Assembly: GCA_033239125.1 (NCBI GenBank)
Contig: BSWB01000002.1
Location: 7,225,001 to 7,289,000 of the forward strand
From: Fagopyrum homotropicum
Taxonomy: Eukaryota; Streptophyta; Magnoliopsida; Caryophyllales; Polygonaceae
Length of the DNA: 64,000 bases
Direction of reading: 5' to 3'
Positions 48,756 through 60,217 of this stretch are shown in pieces. Positions within the stretch are counted from its first letter, which is position 1; each line of letters begins with the position of its first letter. Position numbers and translations under genes: made by a program. The notes beneath the pieces are model-generated. The model saw only the letters and a program-made list of their open reading frames with translations. It was not told the origin of the DNA and made no database searches.

Positions 48756-49918
48756 TGTAATATCCGGAAATTTTATCCCGTATATTTCCGTTATAAACTC
48801 GATCTCAATCAGTTTAGGCATATCCGTCTAATTAGTTAGACATACTATCATAAGATTTATCATTTTATGTAGATTCCTTCACATAAAATGATAGAATCTT
48901 TTAAATAATTTATCAGTTTATGCAAACTACTTCCGCATAAAATGATAGAAATATTAACCGAGCTTAATCTATAATAAAACCCATATCCGTCTAGTCCGTA
49001 TATTTAGGTGTCAGAAACTCGTCCAGCCAGAATATCACTAATTTAAGCAGCCAGTTTAGCCCATCTATACTCTATAATTCAGCCCACTGTTGCCTTGCTC
49101 CTATGCGGCCCAGCTTGCCAGCCTTCAGCCAGTTCAGCCCAGCAGCAGCACAACTCCAACGCCAACAGCCCAGTCCAGCGTTGCCAGCTCGAGTCCAGCC
49201 CAACGCACTCCAGTTCAGCGTCCATTCCAGCCAGAAGGGTTTCCGTCTTACTCCTCCAGCTCAGCAACGTTTCCTTCCTTTGATCTTCTACATAATTGCT
49301 GTATTAATTAGGAAGGAGATCTGTAACCGCCTAATTCCACGCCAGAAGACCCGCTGCTGATCGCCTTCCTTATGCGCTGCTCACCCTCCTCCGCCTTTGC
49401 GTCCAGATTAATCTACAGAAGCACAACTTCATTTCTTGCCCACAGCCACATCCGTTTGTTCCCGTCTCTTCTGTCTACGATTTTCAACAGCAAACAAGTC
49501 CCTTTTCTTTTGCACTGTGTCCAGATCGGCTGCACCTTCGACCTGCTGCACGCCTTCATCGAACCACTAGGCTCCAATCTGCTACAGATTTCGATCCTGG
49601 TAAGCAGCCTTCATATGGTTCCACCCATCTCTCCTCATGCGTTTAACACTAACCTTTCCCTCCTTCAAATCTGTACAATAGCCGTAACAACTTCATCTTT
49701 TGAGATTCACGCCGGACTCGTCTTTGGGAGATCAACAGCACACAATACCTTCACTGTTGCGGGTAAGGAATCCACTCCGTGCTGCTCCTGTTTATGAGAT
49801 TAGAACCTAGAATATGTTTGTGTATCGATTCTTTAGGATTGGATTTTTGTGTTGTGGTAGTTTGGACTTGAACATGGGTTAGGTTGACTGCGTGTAGTTG
49901 CTGAGTGTATAGACATAA
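48756..49918 (+). repeat. 3' LTR of element B, truncated to 1163 bp
   Basis: It matches 40676-41838 with about 1% differences by eye, then breaks off inside AGACATAA and joins element C sequence. A few shared bases (AAGG) at the junction suggest deletion by end joining. Confidence 0.9.
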
Positions 49919-49919
49919 A

Positions 49920-51480
49920 GGTCCGACATATCGGGGAATCAGCTTCCCTTTAATGCCGAAACGCCTGACTCCTCTCGTAGGTGACACTCTCAGCCACACC
50001 TGAGCACCCACTCTAAACTCCAAAGGTCGAAGCGTTTTGTCGGCGTAGGACTTTTGACGACTCTGAGCTGCTAACATCCGCTCTCGGACTAGGGCAATCC
50101 GAGCGATGTCATCCTGTATCTGATCTGGAGCGCTACTCCATCAGCTTTGCTGGGCTCATTCCAACATAATGGTGTACGACATCTCCGCCCGTACAAAGCC
50201 TCATAGGGAGTCATCCCAATAGACGCATGCCAGCTGTTATTATATGAAAACTCTACCAGTGGGAGATGATCGGGCCATACCTGTCCCCAATCTAGTACAT
50301 ACGCCTACAGCATGTCCTCTAAGGTCTTAATGGTCCTCTCAAACTGTCCGTCTGTCTGTGGGTGATAGGCAGTGGTAAAGTGGAGACTCCAAAGCATTAT
50401 GTACCTGCTGCCCAAAATCTCGAGGTAAAACGTCCATCTCTGTCAGAGACGATAGTCCTCGGTACTCCATGGAGTCTCACAATGTGTCTGGTGAACTCCT
50501 CAGCTAAACGACTCACCGGCCACGTTTCTTTAATCGGAATGAAACGTGCGGTCTTCGTTAGACGGTCTACCACTACCCAAATAGTGTCAAATCCTCTGCT
50601 GAGATTCAAACCTGTGACAAAATCTATAGATATATCCTCCCACTTCCACTGTGGTACTGGAAGTGGGTGGAGTTCTCCTCCGGACCTACGATGCTCAATC
50701 TTGACCTGTTGGTAGGTCGTGCACTGAGCTACACACCGAGTCACATCGGACATCAAACCACCCCACCAGAAAGATTGTCTCACATCCTTGTACATCTTAC
50801 TCGCTCCAGGATGTACTAAGTATGGGGTAGCATGAGCTTTACCTAGTATCCTCTGTTTCAACTCACTGTCTGACGGCACACAACCGCGGTCCTAACGTCT
50901 CATCACTCCATCCGCACCAATAGTGAACTGTGGGGTCTCATTTCGAGACATCCTGTCTCGGATCCTGATCAACGTCGGGCAAGTCTCCCGCTTCTGTCGG
51001 ATCTCATCCAACAAATCAGGAAATAGCTCTAAAGTAGCCAATTGACTATCTGTATCGGGAAACTGAATCTCTATTTCCAACCAAGCCAAGTCTCTCTGCA
51101 ACTGTGGTTGTACTGTCAACCGGGCTATCGCCCTCTCCCTAGGCGTCTTCCGGCTCAAAGCATCAGCTACTACATTCACCTTTCCGGGGTGGTAGAAACT
51201 CTCAAGGTCGACGTCCTTGTTCAACTCTAACCACCGCCTCTGGCGGTTATTCAACTCCCGCTGAGTGAATATATACTTCAGACTCTCATGTTTGTGAAAA
51301 TCTGACATGTCGCCCCATAGAGATAATGACGCCAGATCTTAAGAGCATGGACTATTGTAGCTCACTCTAGGTCGGGTATGGGGTAGTTCTACTCATACAT
51401 CTTCAACTGTCGAGATGCATAGGCTATGACCTTACCCCTCTGCATAAAAATACACCCAAGCCCAGCTGGGATATATCACC
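49920..51480 (-). pseudogene. Element C pol: RNase H, integrase, C-terminal part
   Basis: On the minus strand, an RNase H fragment (about 51310-51500, including GKVIAYASRQL) is followed by NNRQRRWLELNKDVDL, the integrase zinc region, a DDE core (IDFVTGLNLSRGF, then SDRDGRFTSRFW) and a C-terminal piece ending PRYVGP at the junction with element B. The text is close to element B but has frameshifts near 50390, 50880 and 51300 and local stops. Confidence 0.88.
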
Positions 51481-51499
51481 GTATACCACAAAGTCATTT

Positions 51500-53520
51500 G
51501 TACCCTTTGTATACGAATATCAGATGTATCTGATTTTCTCAAAAGTCCAATTCTTTTAAATCTTTACCACATGTAGGATAGTTAAATCCCTTTGAGTTTC
51601 CGCGTTTACGCCTTACGGACCACATTGGTTGGTCTTATTACTTCTCTCAACTCATTTGTGATCAGTCGAGAAATGGACTTCTAGTACACCATTTGTATGC
51701 AATCTCACTATTATTCCTCCATCTACATATTATTGGTTATCAGGGTTAACTTAAATTTTCATTGGAGTACCACCATTTCACTTTAAATTCTTTCTGATGT
51801 CTGTTCCAACCAAGATGTAGGTTCCATTTACAATCACCTAAAAACTCTATAAGACTTTTCACCACGGCATGAAATTATACTTTCTGTGTGTGTGCCGCCT
51901 CTATAATTCCAATTATTATGTGTCACATCTTCAGTCATAAGGACTTCCCTTGTAAATCACGAAAATTGACCCCAGATTTTTCTCGAAAGTACACCATCAG
52001 TCTCATTTGTGTGGTATACTACGAGCATACCCCTTTTTATGACTTGGTCAAAGTCATCTGCTTCTTCTTACTCCTCTGGTTCTCCTTATACAAATCCATC
52101 CATACTAACCGTGATTTGTAACATTTTCCTTAGTCAGTAGACAAGGAACTGCTCACAATAATTCTTTTTATATCATTACTGATATAAGGGTCATTTCGGA
52201 CCGTCAATTCTCTTTAGAGTTACTGACTTGAACTTATTCAGTGTTACTAGCACTCGTATTGATTGACTTCACATTGGCCGCAAATGGGTCGCTTTAAGGA
52301 TTCTTCCTCATGTCAATAAAGTTCTTTTGTAACTCTGTGGTTATTCTTATTATTTGGCAACCAGTCACCACTAGTTAACCCGCACGTGTAAAGTCCCAGT
52401 TGTTATCAAGTCGTCTATAGTTGATCTTCTATAAGATCATAGGCTTACGTTTCTTCTATCTCTTTGAAATTTTGATAAACCTGGTGAAAATCTATCTTCA
52501 CCGCTTGTACTTCTTTAACTCTTCTATAATCTACACTTCTCTTTTGCACTATAAGGGCGTTATACTCTTTCCGAGTTTAGAATTATCATTCATCTACCGT
52601 CAACGGACTCGTCAATTCTCCCACGATAGCTCGTATATGCATCTTCGCGATTACTTTAACCTCAGCCATCAGCTGCTCGTGGTTCCCCGGGGTAAATCGT
52701 TGGTGTTGAAAATTTTAAGTCCACTTGTGAGAGGGAGATTATTGTGGGCATTCGGGTACACCAAGATCCTTCTCACAAACTCCCTTCTTTGATTGGTATA
52801 ATAATGCTGCCTTTATAGTGATCCCTTTGACTTTGCTTTCATGATTCTATGATTTGGTATTTGTATCATGGCCCTTGCTGTCAATCACTTGTCTTCTAGA
52901 AAGTCACTCCGCTTCCATGTTGGTGAAATCTACCTTTCACTTGTTGGCAACGCGTACGCTTCCATTTTACAGTTCTTTAATTCTTTATATTTGGATGGAC
53001 AATGTATTCTATGTAGACTTCTATGCTTTTGACTGTCTTGGTTATCCATTTTGATTGTGGTGTCAAGTAGACTGTCGAGGTGAACATATTTTGTTCTGTT
53101 TCTGGCATCAACTTTCACCTTCTGGTCCGTCAGTGAGCTTGAATTCTATATCTCTTGTCTGAGTCCTACCACCTCTCTTTGACTTCCACACCTATGCTTG
53201 TTTCTGCCGCCATCTTCTTTGTCTATAATGTTGCTTTCCACCACACTTGAAAGAATTTATGGGTTATCTCTCCTAATTTGTGTACTTGCCGGTCAGCCAA
53301 CGCCTTCCCGGAACTTCTCTCATGGATTTTCTTCATTTGACCCTGTGGAGTTGACTGTATCTTCTTCTTGCTATTGTCATTGGCGTTGTCTTTTGGGTCT
53401 TCACTTTTCCGTCTCAACGTTCCTCAACAAGTCCGAAGGAGTTGCCCGGACGTTTGCCTACTCTAATGCTCATAAGCTGAGCATACTTATCCTTATGTTG
53501 AAACCCTTCAAATATACTTA
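51500..53520 (-). pseudogene. Element C gag-to-RT region, decayed or rearranged
   Basis: Only one remnant is convincing: SFKCGGKQHYRQ near 53240-53290 on the minus strand, a zinc knuckle with its first cysteine lost. I find no protease or reverse transcriptase motifs. The distance from primer site to RNase H is only about 2.3 kb, against 3.2 kb in element B. Deletion and heavy decay are both likely. The plus-strand frames here are unsupported. Confidence 0.5.
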
Positions 53521-53876
53521 GGTGTGTCAACTGAATGAGTATCTCATTATGTTATCTCCGTTAAGGGCATAATATAACTACAAATTCTACTAATCTTCGG
53601 CATATGCTTATCTATATCACCTATCATAATAATCAAGCTAATAAGTCCAAAAAGTCCATCTACAGTAAAACCTAAAGTCCATACTAAGCATACTGAGATC
53701 CGCGGTAGTAGTGGTGGTCAGCCGTACTTTTCTATTCCTAGCCAAACTATGCATGTATTTGAAAACCAAAAATTTTCTTTTTAAAACTCAGACCCCTTTC
53801 GGGTTCTGCTTAAAACTTATTCGGTCTTTTAGAAAATTTTAAGTTCCATTGTTGCCAACCTAGAGCTCTGATACCA
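53521..53876 (-). other. Element C leader and primer binding site
   Basis: The complement of TGGTATCAGAGC lies at 53865-53876. The leader beyond it keeps phrases of the element B leader (CAGAACCCGAAAGGGGTCTG and TGACCACCACTAC), so the two elements are close relatives despite different LTRs. Confidence 0.8.
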
Positions 53877-53879
53877 TGT

Positions 53880-56533
53880 TGTAACACCCCGAATTCTCAA
53901 AACTCGGAACGTTACTGGTTAGGACCTCACAATGGGTCCCGACCTCAGTTTGACAACAATATTACTAGGATCTTGCAACAAGACACAATTAAGGAAAAAC
54001 CGAAATTCATGAAATAGTATTTTTAAGGTAATGAATGCAACACAGACTAGCAGCCTAAAGTACCTAAACAAGGGAAAACGAACAACTGTCTTGACCAAAG
54101 AAAGAATGACAAACACAACCCCAACCCCCACTCTAAGGAGTACGGAGACCCGGCTGACCACTACTTCCGGATCACTCAGCTGCTGGTCTAACCTGCGGTA
54201 AATCTAAATACACAACAAGAGGAACCGTTAGCTAGTTATCTAAATATTAGAAGAATAATAGTAGCACACACACACATAAAATATAAACACCCATCATGCT
54301 TTCAAACAAGTCCATTTTATTATCATGAGTTAAGTTACTCTTTCACGCTAATGATACTTATTTTGTGACACGAGGGATTCCCAAACCTCGCCTCCGCCCC
54401 CGTGTAACCATCAGGAATGGATCCGATGCATCTCACCTTGTACCTGTCTGGTCTGGGTATAGAGAACCTCCCAGTCTCCTGTCAGAGCTGGACAATGATG
54501 TCACGGCCCGTTATACATACACTTGGGCCTTAAACATAATAATAACGGTCGTCCTAGCAAGTTATTATTATTAAAACACGCACATAGCACACACAACCAC
54601 TATCACTCAACTAATATCCAGAAACTGGCTAAGTAAGTCGCAAGGACTTACCTGAGTCAAAACACACTCTAACACGTCTCAAACAGTCCGTACTCGTGGT
54701 AACTCAAACGCCTGTCAAATAAGGCATGTGGATCAAAATCACATCTAGATGTCCAACCTCATATGAAGGAATTACGGAAAAAAATCTCTCTTACAGTAAA
54801 AGGCCATTTTACCCTTAGTGTCAACATTCTCAAAGCTTATTCTTGAAATCTACTAATTTCTTTTAGAACTTATTTTTCCATGATTAATTTCCAACTCTAC
54901 TTTTAGAGCCTAAATTCATATTCCGGCTCTACGGAAGAATTTAGTGCCACAATACAGGAGTTACACAAATCCTAGATTTTCATAAAGCAATCATTTTTAA
55001 GTTCGATTCGAGTTAAGATCTAAGATTTAGATTAAAAGTTTAAGGATTCCGGGAACACTCTCTAGTTCCTCTAATATACCTATCGATCATAGGGGCAAGA
55101 GTTTCTCAAGAAGAACAACCATAATTTCCATATAACCTCTAAGGTTAAACTAGAAGCCAAAATCTATACTTAGTCAAATATTTTTTTCCTGTTTAAAAAC
55201 AGCTCAAGTGTTCCACTTTGGGACTCTATAAAACTTAATCCGACCGTTAACTTCCTCTCAAATTTTAATACATCAAACTATATATATCCACCTACAACAT
55301 ATCGAAAATTAAACGGTGGATGATCATTCTAAGGTATCAAAATTCGTTCCAAAAGTCAGCAGTTCAAGACATCATTCCAGAAAATTAAAAGGGCACATTA
55401 GGTCCTAGGTTCGATACTCACCCCCAACTTAAATGGATAAATTGAAACTAAACAGCCCATTAATCTGTACCAAATACAATCATCGATAGGAGCCCTTGTG
55501 AGGACTTACTAACAGCGGCTGCAGGGGTCCGGGTTTACAGTGATTGGGCATAGTAGACTCGTCCTGGACCGGGGCTCGTATGCTGGTTCGATTGCACTCA
55601 CCACAGTGCACCACACGTCTTGGCTAGTCACTTCCGAATAGAGGATGTTGCAGTTTAACCTTGTTGTAGACGATGTAAACAGCCGGCTCCTTGGCACACC
55701 ACTGCTGCCTTCCGATGGTTGAATTAAGAAAAGGTTCACTAGCTCTCCGCTGCGCTGTCCAGCAGGTCGTCCACAATAACGTCCTTGGGTGCAAGATCGT
55801 CTGCACCGTCCGCTGAGGGTCATCAACATATGTCCCGGGTCTCTGGGTCCAAAGCAGGAGAAAGGGAGGAGCACTTACCGACTACTGCAGTGGTGCTGCG
55901 CCAGCCATCGAGGTAGGAAATGCACTGCCTAGTTCGTGTGGTCGAACCTCTGCGCTGAAGGCTTCCAGAGTCGCTGACTTGCCACGCTACAGGAGGAAGG
56001 AGTGTTGCTATCCTCTGGTCGTTGAAGCCAAAGGATTCCGTTACCGAAGAAGGCTTTCCGCCGGCTGTAGACACTCGGGACTTTGGGTGGTCGTTGATGC
56101 TGGCGTCGACCGTGCAGAAGGAGGTGGGGTATTAGTTTACCGAAGCGTGAGGTCTGGTGCGGTTGAGAGGGGGTTAACGAGAGAGCGTATCATCAGCAAG
56201 GTTAGGGAAAGAATTAGGTTTAGCTTATTTACGATTAAGGTGCTGATTAGGGTTTAGATTAACTTATAATATGGGTTGGGCCGACATGTAATCAGGTTGG
56301 GTATGTTGGGCCCAGAACTGGGCCTGCTCCTCAATTAAAACGAGAGGGCTGAAAGAATACTCGTTATTCGCCCGGAACCGTTAAAAGTACAGAATTAATT
56401 ACGGGATTATTTACGGAATTATTTAAGTTATCATTTTATGTGAATCAATATCACATAAAATGATAGAATTTGATATCGTGTTCTTTTATTTAAAAGAATT
56501 TAGGTTGGCGGATCGGAATTCGGTTTGATCCGA
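53880..56533 (-). repeat. 5' LTR of element C, lacking the first 35 bp of U3
   Basis: It matches 28199-30851 but stops there. The terminal 35 bases of the LTR (present at 30852-30886 in the other copy) are absent, and the CTATA duplication follows at once at 56534-56538. Confidence 0.88.
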
Positions 56534-56538
56534 CTATA

Positions 56539-58273
56539 ACCTCCAGAAAGCAAGTATTGCCCCTCTTCTTATCAAAAAGCCTTCTTCAACCAGTAGTCTC
56601 CACAAAAACATGCATCATTCTTCAAATGGTGGGATCAATCAAAACATATGCAGCAAGTTCTTGAGGATTTGCTTAAACTCTCCTCCATCATTCTTTTGAA
56701 TGACTCGATCGTCCCCTTTTCCATGAAACCCATAAGTTGTTGAGCTTCAAAGGACAACACCTACAACTTTACACTTGATGAAAACTTTTACATAATCTTA
56801 TAAGCACCAATATCTAGAACTTTGAGCTCCTTTGATTGTTGTATGTTAGTTGTATCATCCTCAAAACAATCAACTGTGCACAAAACAAGTTGTTCTTCTC
56901 TAACATATGCAGTCATTAGCCACAAAAATAAAAGGATCATGTTAAAGAAAAATCTTGGAAGTTATGCAGCTGGAGAAAAGGAAATGAATGAGACATTTGT
57001 GATTTATGTGGTGATAATTGGTTCCAAGGGATTCATTAATGAGAGGAATCAAGATATGAAGATAATTACTAACCTTGAACCAAACTTTGCTCAAAGATCT
57101 TGCAATTCCTTTAAAGCGGGTGCCACCAACATCCATATAGGTACATGAAAGTGTGACATGAGATATACTATTGGGATTTAATGGATCTGAAAATAGAGTG
57201 TATAGTGGATATGAAAATTGTCAAAACAAACATAATAAAAAAAGTACAAGATTAATACATCTTGGGATTTAATGCTCTTTGTCCATCTGAGTAAAATACA
57301 TGACAACATAGACTATACAATAAACATCATTTTGGATATAAGAAAAGCCAAACATGGTCAAATCATAAGTAAAATAATCACACTAAACTATATATTTAAC
57401 AAACTATATTTTTACAGAGAAGTGTCCATGGGAAGTTTTCAGCAAAGAAAGCCCAACTTCAAACTATATCTAATTACCTCGTAAAACAGTATGTCTTCCT
57501 CAAGAGACCATTCTCTCTTGAAATCAGAATTCAGATAAGTCCACTATATGTTAGTCTAGTTAAAGCAACTGAATTCAAAATCTAATTAAAGCAATAGAAG
57601 CTGAAACCTAATTTCAACAACACACCCAATTGAAGCAATTAAATAAAAAAAACTCAGCTGAAGCAACTAAGTTAAGTAAAATACCCAAAAAAAACCAAAA
57701 AATTATAGTAGAAGACCCAATCTATGAAAGAAACCATGTAAATATCCAATTTCAGAATATTCATGAAAACGTTTAGGATAACTTATGCTAGCAGCTACTG
57801 ATGATGGCGGAAACCGGTGGTACCCCACAGAAGCGGGGAGTCGTCGTGGTGATTGGGTGGTGGTCAACGAGAAGGAAGACACTGGTGATGCATTGTAGCC
57901 AACGGTGGAGCGGAAACGTGATGTTTGTAGCTACTAATGGTGAGCAATTTGCGGGGGGCGGGGGGGGGGGGGCCCTTTGAATTTGCTGCAGCTTTTCCAT
58001 ACCTGCGTATCGACAATATTGTAGCTGATTGAAATTTTGCTTGAAGCCAAATAAATCAACGAGGGTATTTCGAGAATCAGAAAATCCATCAGCTCCTTCA
58101 ACTTTCATAAGTTTGGCCTGAGGAGCTTATGGAAATCCCCATTTCATAAGCTTCCATAAGCTTGTATAAGCTCCATTAGCTTCCACTCCCAAACACTAGT
58201 AAGTATGTATAGTGTCAACTGAAGCTAAAATAAGCTTCCATAAGCTACCTTCAGCTGCTTCCCAAACGCTACC
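56539..58273. other. Right half of the Harbinger-like element
   Basis: Mostly AT-rich non-coding sequence. A short minus-strand frame near 57040-57140 reads YMDVGGTRFKGIARSLSKVW before a possible donor site. I cannot assign it. A run of 13 G lies at 57960-57972 in a locally GC-rich patch. From about 58100 on, AGCTTAT/ATAAGCT repeats mark the transposon end. Confidence 0.45.
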
Positions 58274-58276
58274 TAA

Positions 58277-58668
58277 TTGTGGCGAATTCATCAATCTCTC
58301 ACCTTTATATAAGCATGAATTCTTTTCGTTATTCCAAATAAACATCCAATCACTTCATCGTAAAAAATATTTTGTTCATTGTTGCGTTTCCTTGATGTGT
58401 TCTCGTAACCATTCGATTTTAAAGGGTTCAACACAATCAAGTATCGGTGATAAATTAATAGTTTATATTATTGGTTCATTAAGTCGTATAATATTTTATT
58501 GATATATATGTTATTGCAAATGAAAATATAGTTTTTTTTGTATATCTTTATACCGAACCAATTATATACGTGATATGTGTATTTTGGTTTGTATCATTAG
58601 CATATACAAGTTTTAAATTATTTATTAATAAATACATGTGCAAGACACAAACTATAAACTAGTAGGAG
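58277..58668. other. Intergenic stretch
   Basis: AT-rich. No gene or element was recognised between the Harbinger-like end and element D. Confidence 0.5.
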
Positions 58669-60188
58669 TGATAGGTGATGGAATCACTATCATTTAGGAT
58701 AGTTTTTAGAGTCTTTTTATTGCATTTGTGTCGGTTTATGCTACTAACTCCTTGGTCCAGAAGAAGAAGACTAAATGAAGCTAAGGAAGGAGTTATAAGC
58801 ACTTAGGAGTGAAGTTCGTTCACGAAGCAAAGCTTCTGTTGCTTCACCGCCCCCGCGGAGCCTTGTCACTGCCCCTGCGGGTGACACCTTACTGCGGAGC
58901 GCTCCCTACGCCTTCGCCAGCGCAGGCCACGAAGACTATCACCGCACCTACGTGAACCCCCGGTGCCCTTGCGGTGACTTGCCCTGAAGAAGCGAAGATC
59001 AGCGCCCCTGCGCCTTCCCCTGCGCCTCAACCTGGGAGCTGGAAGATGAAGAGTCTGTGTCACCGCCCCTGCGTCGACACTGGGACGCCCCGGCGGCTTG
59101 GCATCAGAAACGGCAGGAAGTTGAAGAGTCAGACGTTTGAAGAGCATTAAAGATCCGCCCCTACGGAATTGCCTAGGCCCCTGCGGCCATGAAGAAGATC
59201 AAGCGTTTTTGCCTTCACCGCCCCTGCGGAGCAAAAGGCCGCCCCTGCGGTTCAACGACAAAAGCTTTACTCCGGCTGTTTACACCACCTTTATGGCATT
59301 AAAGGTGGCTGTTTTGGGCCGGTCATTTACTCCTATTTAGTGTCTTTTGTAGTATAAATAATCCTTAGTTGATTGCTAGAAAAGAGGACCGACTTATCCA
59401 TGCTTATCCACTTGTTATTCCATTTTAGAATCCAAATTTCCATTGTAATGAGTTGCTAACTCCCTTGCTACATTGGGTTGGTTTGAAGCTGCATTGTTAC
59501 TTTGGTTGTAAGTTATCTTTAATATAAGTTTTCATCCAGTAATACTTTGTGTTTCCTTGATCTTTATTGTCTAATTGCATGTTTGATTTACACTTAAGAT
59601 TGATCACGTTAGGTTCTAAAGTGCATGATAAGAACTAGGATTAATAGATTCCGGGTTCGGGTGTTTAATCTAATAGTAAACTTTAAGTAATAACGGGTTG
59701 TAATTGCTTAAAGAAAAGGAACACAAATATAAAGATAGGGTTAACGGTTTTAATCTATTCTTTGTATCCCTTAGTCTTTATTTGAAAGCTAACTTGTTAC
59801 TTGTTCTTGTAGGTTTACGGAACACTAGCCTGTTAAGTTGTGCTGATGCCGGTTGGCTCAACACATATATATGATCAAGACGGGAGATTACTTAAAACTT
59901 TTAAAAGGAACTCACCAAAGTAGCATTTGCATGCTAAGAATCAACCTAGTGTAGATTCATCCATCATTGTCTTGCCTTTTGTGTCACTTGTTTTTATAAG
60001 CTTTGTGTGTGTCATTTCAACCAAAACCCCCCTTTTTGTTAATTGTTTCGATGATCAATAATTGAACTTAATAAAAACACCTTAACTCTCTTGGGTTTGA
60101 ACCCTACTTTACCACTATACTTGTTTTAGTGCTAAGTCGGGTTTACTTTTGATTGGGTATAGACGACCATAGAAAATACCCTCAGTCA
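58669..60188 (+). repeat. 5' LTR of element D (1520 bp)
   Basis: It begins TGATAGGTGATGG and ends near CCCTCAGTCA. The U3 part (about 58840-59270) is a GC-rich island made of repeated CCGCCCCTGCGG-like words. The sequence AGGAG lies just before it. The matching duplication would be outside the window. Confidence 0.85.
59353..59360 (+). promoter_or_regulatory. TATA box in the LTR of element D
   Basis: TATAAATA lies about 80 bases after the GC-rich repeat island. It is conserved in the 3' LTR at 63880-63887. Confidence 0.7.
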
Positions 60189-60193
60189 AATTA

Positions 60194-60210
60194 TGGCGCC
60201 GTTGCCGGGG
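60194..60210 (+). other. Primer binding site of element D
   Basis: TGGCGCCGTTGCCGGGG, five bases after the LTR, is the motif typical of Athila/Tat elements. I do not assign the tRNA with certainty. Confidence 0.75.
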
Positions 60211-60217
60211 AGTTTTA

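Larger units (their letters stand above)
40676..49918 (+). mobile_element. Ty3/gypsy chromodomain element B, nearly intact, right LTR truncated
   Basis: The 5' LTR is complete (40676-43395). A long gag-pol frame (43660-48580) follows, then the polypurine tract and 1.16 kb of 3' LTR. The 3' LTR stops at 49918 and joins element C pol directly. The clade looks like Tekay/Del chromoviruses: C-terminal chromodomain, long LTRs, initiator-Met primer site. About 70 bp of element C pol is missing at the right junction, so a deletion removed the end of the LTR together with neighbouring C sequence. The right target duplication is therefore lost. Confidence 0.93.
28199..56533 (-). mobile_element. Ty3/gypsy chromodomain element C, host of elements A and B
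   Basis: A minus-strand LTR retrotransposon bounded by 5-bp CTATA duplications (28194-28198 and 56534-56538). Its 5' LTR is at 53880-56533, its 3' LTR at 28199-30886. The primer binding site matches the 3' end of initiator-Met tRNA (GCTCTGATACCA on the plus strand, 53865-53876). The leader after it resembles that of element B. Well-kept RNase H, integrase and chromodomain remnants lie at 49920-51480 and 40448-40675, the very C-terminus at 31126-31154. Elements A and B are inserted in the pol 3' end. Gag to RT is decayed or missing. Confidence 0.9.
27318..58273. mobile_element. Harbinger-like DNA element split by a 28-kb nest of LTR elements
   Basis: The left end GGGTCCGTTTGGGAA and the complement of the right end GGTAGCGTTTGGGAA are similar inverted termini. 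Both are flanked by TAA (27315-27317 and 58274-58276), the preferred Harbinger target. Each end also has an inner second copy of the terminal motif (near 27453 and 58185) and many AGCTTAT/ATAAGCT words. Removing element C with one CTATA copy joins the two halves. I recognise no transposase or Myb-like partner protein in the remaining 2.6 kb (27318-28198 and 56534-58273). Confidence 0.55.

Noticed and set aside
52421..53521. Plus-strand frames of 60-120 residues in element C
   Set aside because: The element reads on the minus strand. These frames have no domains and fit chance openings in decayed sequence.
56942..57136. Minus-strand frame reading MDVGGTRFKGIARSL
   Set aside because: It looks protein-like over about 20 residues, but I could not match it to a family and it runs into low-complexity sequence. 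Noted only as an unassigned patch.
57788..58108. 106-residue minus-strand frame with a polyproline stretch
   Set aside because: The prolines come from the G13 run. The rest lacks recognisable features, so I could not support it as a Harbinger accessory protein.
58840..59270. CRISPR-like look of regularly spaced GCCCCTGCGG words
   Set aside because: Spacing is irregular, the words vary, and the setting is a plant retrotransposon LTR.
59137..59340. Pro/Arg-rich frames in the LTR of element D
   Set aside because: They come from repeats of CCGCCCCTGCGG and have no domain.
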